Assembly (NCBI GenBank): GCA_965539935.1
Contig: CBETVX010000045.1
Location: forward strand, 1 to 25,041
Length of the DNA: 25,041 nucleotides
Direction of reading: 5' to 3'
From: CBETVX01 sp965539935
GTDB taxonomy: Bacteria; Bacillota; Clostridia; Peptostreptococcales; Caminicellaceae
Each line of letters opens with the position of its first letter. The first letter of the stretch is position 1. The position numbers and the translations under genes were made by a program. Shown piece after piece: positions 7,271 through 15,556 of the stretch. The notes beneath the pieces are model-generated. The model was not told where the DNA came from. It ran no database searches and saw nothing but the letters and a program-made list of their open reading frames with translations.

Positions 7271-8371
7271 TTAATACCTTATGTGACAAGTATCTTTTAT
7301 AAAAACAGTAAGTTCCTTCATAAGATCTATTGTTTTAAATCCAGAATACAATTTGCCATCAGGAGATATAAGGATTCTAACTACTGGTCTTGTGGGAATG
7401 CTTTTATTATTTTGAATAACTAACCCCTTTTCACCGGTATTCAAGAGGACACCAGTACCTATGGGATAGATAGCAATGTTTTGAATAAATGCCTTATATA
7501 TATCAGAATCAATTTTATCAATTGTTTGGGCAGATAATAATTCCAAGGCCTTATACACAGGCATTTTACTCCTATAGGCCCTATGGGAAACCATGGCTTC
7601 AAACATATCGCATATGCCTACGATTTTAACATAAACATTTAATTTATCACCAGTGAGTCCAAGGGGGTAGCCAGATCCGTCTAGTTTTTCGTGATGCATT
7701 AATATTATAGTTTTTACTATGGCAGATATATTAGGGTTAGATTTTACCATATTATATCCATAAATTGGATGCTGTTTTATCTGTTCGTATTCTTCATCGG
7801 TTAATTTCCCTGGTTTATCATATATTTCAGTTGGAATATAGACTCTACCTAGATCATGCATTATTGCACCTGTACCTAAATCATTTAATTTATTCTCAGG
7901 TAGTCCCAGTGCCCTTCCAGTTAAAAGAGCTAGAATAGCAACATTAACAAGATGTGTATATGTGGCTAAATCGGTACTCATTACCTCCACCATATTCATA
8001 AGACTATCCCTATTTTTTTTAAGATTATTCATAATAGAATAAATAAGTTTTCTTACATCACCATAGGATTCCGATGATACAAAGGTATCCTTGCCTTTTT
8101 GTAAGTTTTTAGGAGATAAATTATTAAGAATATTTTTTATGAAATTTATAGCTTCCTTCTTAAGTTCATGATCAATTACGTCATTAATCTCTATATCTTT
8201 AGAAAGATCATCATCTATATAAACAGAGGGGATATTTTTTTTCTTAAGGCTGTTTATATAGCTGCTGGTTAAAACTATGTCGCTATTTAAAAGAATTTTA
8301 CCATCGGAAGCATATACTGGTTTACCTAATACTGCTCCTGGTTCTAAGTATTTTGTGGAAACAATACGCAC
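7271..8371 (-). CDS. HD-GYP domain phosphodiesterase
   Basis: A 366-residue soluble protein likely to hydrolyse a cyclic dinucleotide such as c-di-GMP. The N-terminal 60 residues (STKYLEPGAVLGKPVY...) are the small domain often found before HD-GYP. The HD-GYP domain (about 125-290) keeps the metal ligands and signature: H140, H172-D173 in MHDLGRVYIP, H201, H226-H227 and DGSGYP at 231-236. The usual HDxGK is HDLGR here, a conservative change. A C-terminal segment (about 300-360) resembles the domain following HD-GYP in Clostridia. No receiver or sensor domain is present, so its input is unknown. It starts with GTG at 8371, 7-8 nt after AAGGGAGG. It is transcribed divergently from the MltG-like gene. 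Confidence 0.92.
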   Translation of the reverse strand: MRIVSTKYLEPGAVLGKPVYASDGKILLNSDIVLTSSYINSLKKKNIPSVYIDDDLSKDIEINDVIDHELKKEAINFIKNILNNLSPKNLQKGKDTFVSSESYGDVRKLIYSIMNNLKKNRDSLMNMVEVMSTDLATYTHLVNVAILALLTGRALGLPENKLNDLGTGAIMHDLGRVYIPTEIYDKPGKLTDEEYEQIKQHPIYGYNMVKSNPNISAIVKTIILMHHEKLDGSGYPLGLTGDKLNVYVKIVGICDMFEAMVSHRAYRSKMPVYKALELLSAQTIDKIDSDIYKAFIQNIAIYPIGTGVLLNTGEKGLVIQNNKSIPTRPVVRILISPDGKLYSGFKTIDLMKELTVFIKDTCHIRY

Positions 8372-8441
8372 ATTTAAACCTCCCTTGTTAGTCTTTGAAA
8401 CAATATGACATATAAATAATCATAAAAATTATTATGTAATA

Positions 8442-8470
8442 AATATAAAGAAAATATTAAAGTAATACAA
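8442..8470 (-). promoter_or_regulatory. candidate sigma-A promoter of the HD-GYP gene
   Basis: On the minus strand TTGTAT (8470-8465) and TATATT (8447-8442) are separated by 17 nt, about 70 nt upstream of the GTG start. Confidence 0.45.
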
Positions 8471-8542
8471 TAAAAGTACCCAATAGAAAGGGATTTAAAC
8501 CTATTTTAGTATTAAAGTACTTTATGAAATTGATTATTCCTA

Positions 8543-8551
8543 TGGTATAAT
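8543..8551 (+). promoter_or_regulatory. extended -10 element before the MltG-like gene
   Basis: TGGTATAAT matches an extended -10 (TG-N-TATAAT) about 50 nt upstream of the start. No good -35 box lies at the right distance. Confidence 0.5.
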
Positions 8552-8601
8552 TTATCTAAGGACTTAAAAAATTTCTACACTAATTTGAGAGGTTGAAAAA
8601 A

Positions 8602-9180
8602 ATGAAGGGTAATAAAAAGATATATTTATATATAATACTTTTAACTGTTGGAGTAATTATATCAGTAGTTAGCTTGATAAATATCATAAAACCAGAAGCT
8701 AAATATGTAGAGTATACAGAAGAAGAGATAAAAACTAAAGCTAGAGAACTGGGAATGGTAGATCTGAAAGAAATAATAAAAGTAAATAGTGATTCTAATG
8801 AAGACATTAATGAGAATATTGAAAAAGAAGAAGAAATACCAGAAAAGCAAAAAACAGAGAAAGAAAATGAAGGAGAAAAGGAAGAAAGCTTAGAGGAAGA
8901 AAAAAACACAGATTATGAGGAAACTACCAAAAACCAAGATAAAGCAGAAACTATTTCTAAGGATAACCAAAATATAAAATTCACAATAGAAAAGGGAGAA
9001 AGAAGTGAAAAAATAATCTCTAGATTATATGAAATGGGTATTATAGATGATGAAAAAGAATTTACAGAGGTTGTTAGAAAAAATAATGCTGGAAGACTTA
9101 TTGTATATGGAACCTATGAACTACAAAAAAATATGGAGTATGAAAGGGTTTTAGAAATTATTACGGGAAGAAAATTTTAA
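8602..9180 (+). CDS. MltG/YceG-like N-terminal domain protein without catalytic domain
   Basis: A 192-residue protein with one N-terminal membrane segment (IYLYIILLTVGVIISVVSLI), a highly charged Glu/Lys-rich linker (about 65-130) and a C-terminal module (about 130-192: IKFTIEKGERSEKIISRLYEMGIIDD...YGTYELQKNMEYERVLEIITG). That module resembles the LysM-like subdomain that precedes the lytic transglycosylase domain in MltG (pattern KG-x5-I-x2-L-x3-G-I ... G-T-Y-E-L). The catalytic domain is absent and the frame ends cleanly, so this is a stand-alone form rather than an obvious pseudogene. It may bind peptidoglycan. ATG 8602 is chosen, 9 nt after GAGAGG; an in-frame TTG at 8593 abuts that site. 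It is probably co-transcribed with the FxsA gene 24 nt downstream. Confidence 0.75.
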   Translation: MKGNKKIYLYIILLTVGVIISVVSLINIIKPEAKYVEYTEEEIKTKARELGMVDLKEIIKVNSDSNEDINENIEKEEEIPEKQKTEKENEGEKEESLEEEKNTDYEETTKNQDKAETISKDNQNIKFTIEKGERSEKIISRLYEMGIIDDEKEFTEVVRKNNAGRLIVYGTYELQKNMEYERVLEIITGRKF

Positions 9181-9204
9181 CTTAAAAGCTAAAGGAGAAT
9201 ACTT

Positions 9205-9603
9205 ATGTTTGTTAGATTAATAATATTATTTACTATAACTCCTATAGTAGAGCTTTTTTTACTTTTTAAATTAGCTGAGATTACAAGTGCATGGACTACT
9301 ATAGGTATAGTTTTATTTACTGGAGTGTTAGGTGCATATTTAGCAAAAAGTGAAGGAAGACTTATCTTAAACAAGATAAGATTTGAAATCAGTGAAGGAC
9401 GAATGCCAGGAGAACAGCTGTTAAATGGATTATGTGTACTTATAGGTGGAGCTCTATTACTTACTCCAGGAGTAATAACCGATACACTAGGATTTAGTTT
9501 AGTTATACCAGGGACTAGGGATATACTTAAGGGGGTTATTAGGGATTACATTTCTAAATCTATTGAAAAAGGGAATATAGATATCCATTATAGAAGGCGG
9601 TAA
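9205..9603 (+). CDS. fxsA: FxsA family membrane protein
   Basis: A 132-residue protein with the whole FxsA pattern: the N-terminal membrane segment FVRLIILFTITPIVELFLLFKLAE, then TTIGIVLFTGVLGAYLAKSEG, then GALLLTPGVITDTLGFSLVIPGTR. E. coli FxsA is known for relieving exclusion of phage T7 by F; the normal role of the family in Firmicutes is not established. The start follows AAAGGAG by 7 nt. It lies behind the MltG-like gene, probably in the same operon, and ends before a hairpin at 9605-9645. Confidence 0.9.
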   Translation: MFVRLIILFTITPIVELFLLFKLAEITSAWTTIGIVLFTGVLGAYLAKSEGRLILNKIRFEISEGRMPGEQLLNGLCVLIGGALLLTPGVITDTLGFSLVIPGTRDILKGVIRDYISKSIEKGNIDIHYRRR

Positions 9604-9604
9604 T

Positions 9605-9645
9605 ATATAAAGGAGCAGCCAGTTTAGATGGGTGCTCCTTTATAT
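9605..9645. terminator. hairpin between convergent fxsA and hisJ
   Basis: ATATAAAGGAGC pairs exactly with GCTCCTTTATAT across an 18-nt loop that can pair further. It lies between two convergent genes and could serve both. On the plus strand it is followed by a T-rich stretch. Confidence 0.75.
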
Positions 9646-9649
9646 GTAC

Positions 9650-10444
9650 TTAAATTTTTATAAAATTAGGTTCCATTTTTTCAAAAATAGTGATGTATTT
9701 AAAACCTAAATGTTTCAATGCCTCATAAACATGATCAAACTTAAAACCTAAAGTATCTGGGCTATGGGAGTCTGAGCCTACTGTTATAATTTCGCCTCCT
9801 AACTCCTTATAAAGCTTTACAATATCAAAGGAAGGCATAAAGCTATCTAGATTATATCTATAACCAGAAGTATTTATCTCTATTCCTTTATTTTTATCTA
9901 TCAATGCCTTGAAAATTTCTTCAAGGACATCAAAATAATTTCTAATATTTTCATTTCTAACTGCTTCATCATATCTAATAAGTACATCTAAATGTCCAAT
10001 AACATTAAAAGAATCAAAGTTTTTTATGCAGTATAAAAGCTCTTCAAAATATTTCAAATAGGCCTGTCTTGGGGTCTTATCTTTATAAAAGTCACCAAGA
10101 TATAGATCTTTTCTATCACAGGTATGTATAGAAGAAATAACAAAATCAAAATTATTGTTTCCAATAGTATCTTCGTAATCCTTTAGTAAATGAGGCTGAA
10201 TACCAATTTCAACACCCTTTAATATTTTAATTTTATGGCCAAATAATCCTCTCATTTTATTAATATATTCAGTGTAATCAGCTATATCAAACTCAAAATT
10301 TATACTAGGATCACAGTAATCATAATCGATATGGTCAGTAAAACATATCTCTTTAAATCCCATATTTATAGCTTTTTCGATAAAGTCTTTCATATCTATA
10401 TCACAATCAGCCGAAAAGCTACTATGCACATGATAATCATACAT
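9650..10444 (-). CDS. hisJ: histidinol-phosphatase, PHP family (HisJ-type)
   Basis: Dephosphorylates histidinol phosphate, the penultimate stage of histidine synthesis. The 264-residue protein begins MYDYHVHSSFSADC, the first PHP metal-binding motif. Further PHP ligands are visible in EICFTDHIDYD, GVEIGIQPH, FVISSIHTCD, NVIGHLDVL and TVGSDSHSPD. The ATG at 10444 is chosen because GGGAG lies 8 nt upstream; an in-frame GTG at 10459 lacks a site. It diverges from the his operon, which has no other phosphatase, so the pathway would be complete with this gene. It shares the intergenic region that holds the his promoter and a 28-nt palindrome. Confidence 0.92.
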   Translation of the reverse strand: MYDYHVHSSFSADCDIDMKDFIEKAINMGFKEICFTDHIDYDYCDPSINFEFDIADYTEYINKMRGLFGHKIKILKGVEIGIQPHLLKDYEDTIGNNNFDFVISSIHTCDRKDLYLGDFYKDKTPRQAYLKYFEELLYCIKNFDSFNVIGHLDVLIRYDEAVRNENIRNYFDVLEEIFKALIDKNKGIEINTSGYRYNLDSFMPSFDIVKLYKELGGEIITVGSDSHSPDTLGFKFDHVYEALKHLGFKYITIFEKMEPNFIKI

Positions 10445-10587
10445 TTTAATCACTCCCACAGATATTAAGTAAAAAATTCTTCAGGTATAGTTTAACACTA
10501 TTAAATATAAAATCAAACTAAATTAGCAGAAAAATTAATAGAATAATTTTCTGAATTTTATAACTTTTAATATATACAAAAAAGTAA

Positions 10588-10616
10588 TTGACGTAAAGCT
10601 ATAAAAATAATAGAAT
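10588..10616 (+). promoter_or_regulatory. sigma-A promoter of the his operon
   Basis: TTGACG (10588-10593) and TAGAAT (10611-10616) are separated by 17 nt. The predicted start is near 10623, placing the palindrome at 10631-10658 in the first bases of the transcript. Confidence 0.75.
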
Positions 10617-10630
10617 GTATGTAAAATAAT

Positions 10631-10658
10631 TTAACGCTTTATCTAGATAAAGCGTTAA
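10631..10658. promoter_or_regulatory. perfect 28-nt palindrome, putative his operator or leader hairpin
   Basis: Arms TTAACGCTTTAT and ATAAAGCGTTAA flank the self-complementary CTAG. It spans roughly +8 to +36 of the predicted transcript and ends 19 nt before the hisZ start. There is no T run after it, so it is not a usual terminator. A dimeric repressor site is the simplest reading; a hairpin affecting hisZ translation, whose ribosome site is weak, is the alternative. Confidence 0.65.
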
Positions 10659-10677
10659 AGAGAAAGTTGGTGCTGTT

Positions 10678-11967
10678 ATGTTATATGGTAATTTGTTTCT
10701 CGAGGGGGTTGAAGATTTACATGGGGAAGAATATGACTATAAAGAAGATAAAATTTCTAATATAAAAAAAATTTTTAAAAGCTATGGATACAGGCAGATA
10801 GTTACGCCAAGCTTTGAATATTATGATTTGTATACAAAAATAGAAGGTTCTTTAGAAAAGGAGAAAATGTTCAAACTCATAGATGAAAGGGGAAGGATTT
10901 TAGTCCTAAGACCCGATGCAACTATACCAGTAGCAAGAATGGCTGCTACAAATTATAAATCCGATAATGAATACCTCAAACTCTCCTATATAACCAATAT
11001 TTTTAGGTTAGATAGGGTTAGTCAAGGCAGAAAAAAGGAGTTTATTCAAGGGGGAATTGAATACTTTGGGAATAGTAACCCAGATTGTGATGCTGAGGTA
11101 ATAGCAATAGGAATAAAAGCTTTACTAGAATGTGGTTTTTCAGATTTTCATATAGACCTAGGGCAAGTAGAATTTCTAAATAGCTTATTAGATCAAATAG
11201 AGTTGGATACATTTGAAAGACAAAGACTTAATAAATTAATTGAGAATAAAAACTATGGAGAGCTAGACCAGTTTCTTAATGAATTGGGAATAGATAAAGA
11301 ACTAGCAAATACTATTAGAGCTATACCTAGACTTTACGGCAAACCAGAAAAGATACTACTTAGTGCAAGAAGCATACTGAAAAATAAAGGGATGGAAAAG
11401 TCATTAAATAATCTAGAAAAAGTATACAGTATACTTAAAGACTATGGATATCATAAATATATTTTATTTGATTTAGGATTTGCAAAGGAACTTAACTATT
11501 ATACAGGAGTAGTTTTTAAGGGTTATGTTAAAAATTATGGAGAAGTAATACTTAGTGGGGGAAGGTATGATAATTTAACTAAACAATTTGGAACACATAA
11601 ACCAGCCTGTGGTTTAGGAATAAATATTGATAAATTAGTTGAGGTGATGAAAATGTATGATATGTCAGGAAAAGTAGAATGTTATTCTGATTATTTAGTT
11701 CTTTATAGGGAAGAGTCCAGAAGTACTGCAATAAAGCTATCGGAGGATTTGAGAAAAAGAGGTTATGTTGTAGAAATGGATTTATGTGATAAGGATATAA
11801 GACCCTATATAGAAAAATCTAATTTTAGAAATATAAAGGAGATACTAGAAGTAGATAGCCATAGCATAAAATCTATTAACTTATATCAGAATGAGACCCA
11901 GAAACATAGCATAACAGGATTTTATAGATTACTAGATGCTAAAGAAAATATATTTTCTATTCACTAG
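10678..11967 (+). CDS. hisZ: ATP phosphoribosyltransferase regulatory subunit HisZ
   Basis: A 429-residue paralogue of histidyl-tRNA synthetase that activates short HisG and carries its histidine feedback site. The class II synthetase-like core is visible: YGYRQIVTPSFEYYDLY, LRPDATIPVARMAA (motif 2 region), FIQGGIEYFG, and LGFAKELNYYTGVVFKGY with LSGGRYDNL near 275-310. A C-terminal region (about 330-429) follows. It is the first gene of the operon and lies 13 nt before hisG, its functional partner. The ribosome site is poor (no AGGAGG in the preceding 20 nt), unlike most genes here. Confidence 0.95.
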   Translation: MLYGNLFLEGVEDLHGEEYDYKEDKISNIKKIFKSYGYRQIVTPSFEYYDLYTKIEGSLEKEKMFKLIDERGRILVLRPDATIPVARMAATNYKSDNEYLKLSYITNIFRLDRVSQGRKKEFIQGGIEYFGNSNPDCDAEVIAIGIKALLECGFSDFHIDLGQVEFLNSLLDQIELDTFERQRLNKLIENKNYGELDQFLNELGIDKELANTIRAIPRLYGKPEKILLSARSILKNKGMEKSLNNLEKVYSILKDYGYHKYILFDLGFAKELNYYTGVVFKGYVKNYGEVILSGGRYDNLTKQFGTHKPACGLGINIDKLVEVMKMYDMSGKVECYSDYLVLYREESRSTAIKLSEDLRKRGYVVEMDLCDKDIRPYIEKSNFRNIKEILEVDSHSIKSINLYQNETQKHSITGFYRLLDAKENIFSIH

Positions 11968-11979
11968 GAGGAGAAGTAG

Positions 11980-12621
11980 GTGTCAAAAGTAAGAATTGGC
12001 TTAGCAAAAGGAAGACTTGTAGAAGACTGTATAGAAATATTAAAAAAAATAGATATTAATTTTAGTGATTATTCTAAGAAAAGTAGGAAATTGATATTTG
12101 AAGACGATAAAAATGAAATAGAATTAGTTTTCGTGAAATCATCAGATGTACCAGTGTATGTTGAAAAAGGAGCAGTAGATATTGGCATTGTGGGAAAAGA
12201 TGTTCTTTTAGAAAGTCCTGCCGATGTTTATGAGGTATTAAATCTTAATTTAGGTAATTGTAAACTATGTGTGGCTGGTTTTCCCGGGTATGACATAAAT
12301 CAAAGTAAAAAATTGGTAGTAGGAAGCAAATATCCAAATGCAGCAAAAAGCTTCTTTAACAGAAACAGAATAAATGCAGAAATAATAAAATTAAATGGCT
12401 CCGTTGAGCTTGCACCTATATTAGGACTTTCAGAAGTTATAGTGGATATAGTGGAGACTGGAACAACATTAAAAGAAAATGGATTAGTTATATTAGAAAA
12501 TATTTATGACATAAGTGCTAGACTTATTGTCAATAAGGTTAGTCTAAAGACTAAGAATGAAAAGATAGAGGATATAATCGAAAAAATTGAGAATGTTATT
12601 GATTATCCGAGGGGGCAGTGA
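11980..12621 (+). CDS. hisG: ATP phosphoribosyltransferase, short form
   Basis: Catalyses the first step of histidine synthesis, joining ATP and PRPP to phosphoribosyl-ATP. At 213 residues it is the short form that lacks the C-terminal regulatory domain, which agrees with hisZ immediately upstream. Motifs include RIGLAKGRLVEDC at the N-terminus, VDIGIVGKDVLLE, LGNCKLCVAG, and the PRPP-binding segment LGLSEVIVDIVETGTTLKENGL. It starts with GTG behind AGGAGGAG and lies 13 nt after hisZ. Its TGA stop lies 1 nt before the hisD start, so translation is probably coupled. Confidence 0.96.
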   Translation: MSKVRIGLAKGRLVEDCIEILKKIDINFSDYSKKSRKLIFEDDKNEIELVFVKSSDVPVYVEKGAVDIGIVGKDVLLESPADVYEVLNLNLGNCKLCVAGFPGYDINQSKKLVVGSKYPNAAKSFFNRNRINAEIIKLNGSVELAPILGLSEVIVDIVETGTTLKENGLVILENIYDISARLIVNKVSLKTKNEKIEDIIEKIENVIDYPRGQ

Positions 12622-12622
12622 A

Positions 12623-13903
12623 GTGAATATAGTAGAAATCCAAGGGAAAAACTACGAAAAAATTATAAATAAGCTACTTCAAAGAGGGGAAGAGGTATTT
12701 AGTAATATAGATGAAGCTGTGGAAGAGATAATTAATAGTGTAAGAAAAAAGGGAGATAAAGCTTTAATTGAGTATACAGCTAAATTTGATGGTGTTAAGC
12801 TAGATAAAATCAAAGTCACTAAAAATGAAATAGAAGAGGCCTTAAAAATAGTAGGAGATGATTTCATAGCTATTTTACAGGAGGCAAAGTCTAATATAGA
12901 AGATTATCACAGAAAGCAGCTACAGAACTCTTGGATAACCGAGACTAGAGAAGGAGTAATTCTTGGTCAGCTAATAAGACCATTGGAAAGGGTAGGTATC
13001 TATGTTCCAGGCGGTACAGCGGCATATCCATCAACAGTACTTATGAACAGTATACCAGCAAAAATAGCAGGTGTAGATTCTATAGTAATGGTTACTCCTC
13101 CAAATAATAAAGGGAAAGTGAATGCCTATATTCTTGCAGCAGCATATGTTGCAGGAATTGATGAAATCTATAAGGTAGGTGGAGCCCAGGCAGTGGCCGC
13201 ACTGGCCTACGGAACAGATGAGATTAAGGCAGTAAATAAAATAGTAGGTCCAGGTAATATATATGTAGCCAGGGCTAAAAGAGCGGTCTATGGATTAGTA
13301 GATATAGATATGATAGCAGGGCCTAGTGAGATTTGTATTATAGCAGATGAAAAGAAAAATCCCCAATATATTGCCGCCGATTTATTATCTCAAGCTGAAC
13401 ATGATGAGATGGCAGCAGCTATTTTAATAACAAATTCAAAGGAGCTTGCCCTTAAAGTTAAAAAAGAGTTAGAAAGTCAAAGGGCAAATCTTAAAAGACA
13501 AGAAATTATAGAAAAATCCCTTATGAACTTTGGATATATATTTATCACTAAAGACATATATGAAAGTATCAGTCTTACAAATGAAATAGCACCTGAGCAT
13601 TTAGAACTAATGGTAGATAATCCCTTAGATTATCTATCCTATATAAAAAATGCAGGAGCTATATTTTTAGGACAGTACACTCCAGAGCCAGTAGGAGATT
13701 ATTTTGCTGGACCAAATCATACCCTTCCCACTTCTGGTACAGCTAAATTCTCATCGCCCTTGGGGGTATATGATTTTGTTAAGAAATCTAGTTTGCTTTA
13801 CTATAACAAGCAAAGTTTAAGTAAAATAAAAGACAAGGTAGCTATATTTGCCAGGGCAGAGGGATTAGATGCCCATGCTAATTCTATAGAGGTGAGGTTT
13901 TAA
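12623..13903 (+). CDS. hisD: histidinol dehydrogenase
   Basis: A zinc- and NAD-dependent enzyme that oxidises histidinol twice to histidine, the last two steps. Diagnostic segments are YVPGGTAAYPSTVLMNSIPAKIAGV, GGAQAVAALAYGT, GPGNIYVARAKRAVYG, DLLSQAEHDEMAAAIL, APEHLEL and GPNHTLPT; the last three contain zinc or catalytic His and Glu residues. The length, 426 residues, is normal. GTG 12623 is chosen because GAGGGGG (12609-12615) is well placed and the protein then begins where the family does. An upstream in-frame start at 12587 lies within hisG. Confidence 0.96.
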   Translation: MNIVEIQGKNYEKIINKLLQRGEEVFSNIDEAVEEIINSVRKKGDKALIEYTAKFDGVKLDKIKVTKNEIEEALKIVGDDFIAILQEAKSNIEDYHRKQLQNSWITETREGVILGQLIRPLERVGIYVPGGTAAYPSTVLMNSIPAKIAGVDSIVMVTPPNNKGKVNAYILAAAYVAGIDEIYKVGGAQAVAALAYGTDEIKAVNKIVGPGNIYVARAKRAVYGLVDIDMIAGPSEICIIADEKKNPQYIAADLLSQAEHDEMAAAILITNSKELALKVKKELESQRANLKRQEIIEKSLMNFGYIFITKDIYESISLTNEIAPEHLELMVDNPLDYLSYIKNAGAIFLGQYTPEPVGDYFAGPNHTLPTSGTAKFSSPLGVYDFVKKSSLLYYNKQSLSKIKDKVAIFARAEGLDAHANSIEVRF

Positions 13904-13904
13904 T

Positions 13905-14963
13905 ATGGATAGACTAATTAAAGAAAGTGTAAAAAAATTAAAGCCCTATATTGTAAAGGATAAAGAGATAGACATAAAACTAGATGCAAATGAAAATCCA
14001 TACAATATTATTAATGAACTAAAAGAAGATATATTTAAGGGATTAAATTCTTTAGACTTTAATAGATACCCAGATAATGATGCAAAGAACCTTAAAGGAG
14101 CCTTAGCTCAGTATTGTGGAGTAAATACTTACAATATCATATGTGGAAATGGTTCAGATGAGATAATATCTAGTATAATCAATGCCTTTGTAGATAAAAA
14201 TGAAACAGTCTTAACCCACAGTCCCACATTTGGCATGTATAAAATCACCACAGAAATAGCTGGAGGGAAGATAATAGAAATAGATAGTGAAGAAGACTTT
14301 AAAATAGATGTAGATCCAATCATAGATTCAGCCAATAAAAATAATGCTAAAATTATATTTTTATGTAATCCAAACAACCCAACGGGAGCTATTATAGCTA
14401 GAGAAGATATTATTAAAGTTTTAGAAAATACTGACTCCATTGTAGTAGTAGATGAAGCTTATTACGAATTTTATGGAGAAAGTGTAATAAATCTAATAGA
14501 TGAATATGAAAAGTTAATTGTACTTAGAACTTTATCAAAGGCCTATGGATTAGCTGGACTTAGGATAGGTTATGGAGTATCAAATAAAAAAATGATAGAT
14601 ATCTTGAACACAGTTAAATCTCCATATAACCTTAACTCTATATCTCAAATAATGGGAGTAAAACTATTAGAAAATAAAGAAATTATATCAAATATAATAG
14701 ATAAAATAATTGAAAATAGAGAAGAATTAATTAAAGAACTTAAAAAATTCAGTAGTCTAACAGTATATCCAACATATTCTAATTTCATATTAGTAAAGGC
14801 TGAAAATTACGATGAAATAATCAAGGTCCTTGAAAAAAATAAAATATCAGTTAGAAACTATGGAGTAGAAGGTAATCTTGGGAAATGTATAAGGATTTCA
14901 GTGGGAACTAAAGAAGAAAATAAAAGACTCCTAAATATCTTAAAGGAAGTTGAAGGCCTATGA
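13905..14963 (+). CDS. hisC: histidinol-phosphate aminotransferase
   Basis: A PLP-dependent class I/II aminotransferase converting imidazole-acetol phosphate to histidinol phosphate with glutamate. The 352-residue protein shows LDANENPYN near the N-terminus, CGNGSDEII, FLCNPNNPTGAI, VVVDEAYYEF (PLP-contacting Asp) and the Schiff-base lysine in RTLSKAYGLAGLRIGYG. C-terminal VRNYGVEGNLGKCIRISVGT carries the phosphate-binding Arg. It starts 1 nt after the hisD stop behind GAGGTGAGG and overlaps hisB by 4 nt (ATGA). Confidence 0.96.
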   Translation: MDRLIKESVKKLKPYIVKDKEIDIKLDANENPYNIINELKEDIFKGLNSLDFNRYPDNDAKNLKGALAQYCGVNTYNIICGNGSDEIISSIINAFVDKNETVLTHSPTFGMYKITTEIAGGKIIEIDSEEDFKIDVDPIIDSANKNNAKIIFLCNPNNPTGAIIAREDIIKVLENTDSIVVVDEAYYEFYGESVINLIDEYEKLIVLRTLSKAYGLAGLRIGYGVSNKKMIDILNTVKSPYNLNSISQIMGVKLLENKEIISNIIDKIIENREELIKELKKFSSLTVYPTYSNFILVKAENYDEIIKVLEKNKISVRNYGVEGNLGKCIRISVGTKEENKRLLNILKEVEGL

Positions 14964-15544
14964 GAAGAGCAGAAATAATTAGAAATACCTATGAGACAGA
15001 AGTAAAGGTAATTATAAACCTAGATGAGGATGAGACTATAAAAATAGATACAGGTATAAAATTCCTTGACCACATGTTAAACCTCATGGCCAAACATGGG
15101 AGGCTAGGGCTGATGGTAAAGTGTAATGGAGACTTAGAAGTAGATACCCATCATAGTGTAGAAGATATAGGAATAACCCTTGGGAAAGCCATAAAAAAAG
15201 CATTGGGCGATAAAAAAAATATCAAAAGATATTCAACTACATTTACGCCTATGGATGAAGCCCTTTCTAGGATTTCTTTGGATATAAGTGGAAGGAGTTA
15301 TTTAGAATATCGAGTAAAGCTCACACGGGAATATGTAGGGGATTTTGAAACGGAAACCTTAGAGGAGTTTTTGAGAGCCCTTGTTGATAATGGAGATATA
15401 ACTCTTCACATTGATAATCTATATGGAAAAAATAATCATCATATTATTGAGTCTATTTTTAAAGGATTAGGTAGAGCTTTAAGGGAAGCAATAACTATTG
15501 ATAAAAGTATAGGAGGAGTAATGTCCACCAAAGGAGTTTTATAA
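14960..15544 (+). CDS. hisB: imidazoleglycerol-phosphate dehydratase (monofunctional)
   Basis: Dehydrates imidazole-glycerol phosphate to imidazole-acetol phosphate using Mn. The length, 194 residues, is that of monofunctional HisB, so the phosphatase step needs another enzyme, here HisJ upstream. Metal-binding motifs are intact: FLDHMLNLMAKHG, DTHHSVEDIGI, DISGRSYLEY and the C-terminal GKNNHHIIESIFKGLGRAL. Its ATG overlaps the hisC stop, indicating translational coupling. Confidence 0.97.
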   Translation: MRRAEIIRNTYETEVKVIINLDEDETIKIDTGIKFLDHMLNLMAKHGRLGLMVKCNGDLEVDTHHSVEDIGITLGKAIKKALGDKKNIKRYSTTFTPMDEALSRISLDISGRSYLEYRVKLTREYVGDFETETLEEFLRALVDNGDITLHIDNLYGKNNHHIIESIFKGLGRALREAITIDKSIGGVMSTKGVL

Positions 15545-15556
15545 AGGGGGAAAAGT

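Noticed and set aside
10460..10677. His T-box in front of the his operon
   Set aside because: No AGGGTGG/ACCGCG T-box core or specifier loop, and the leader after the promoter is only about 55 nt.
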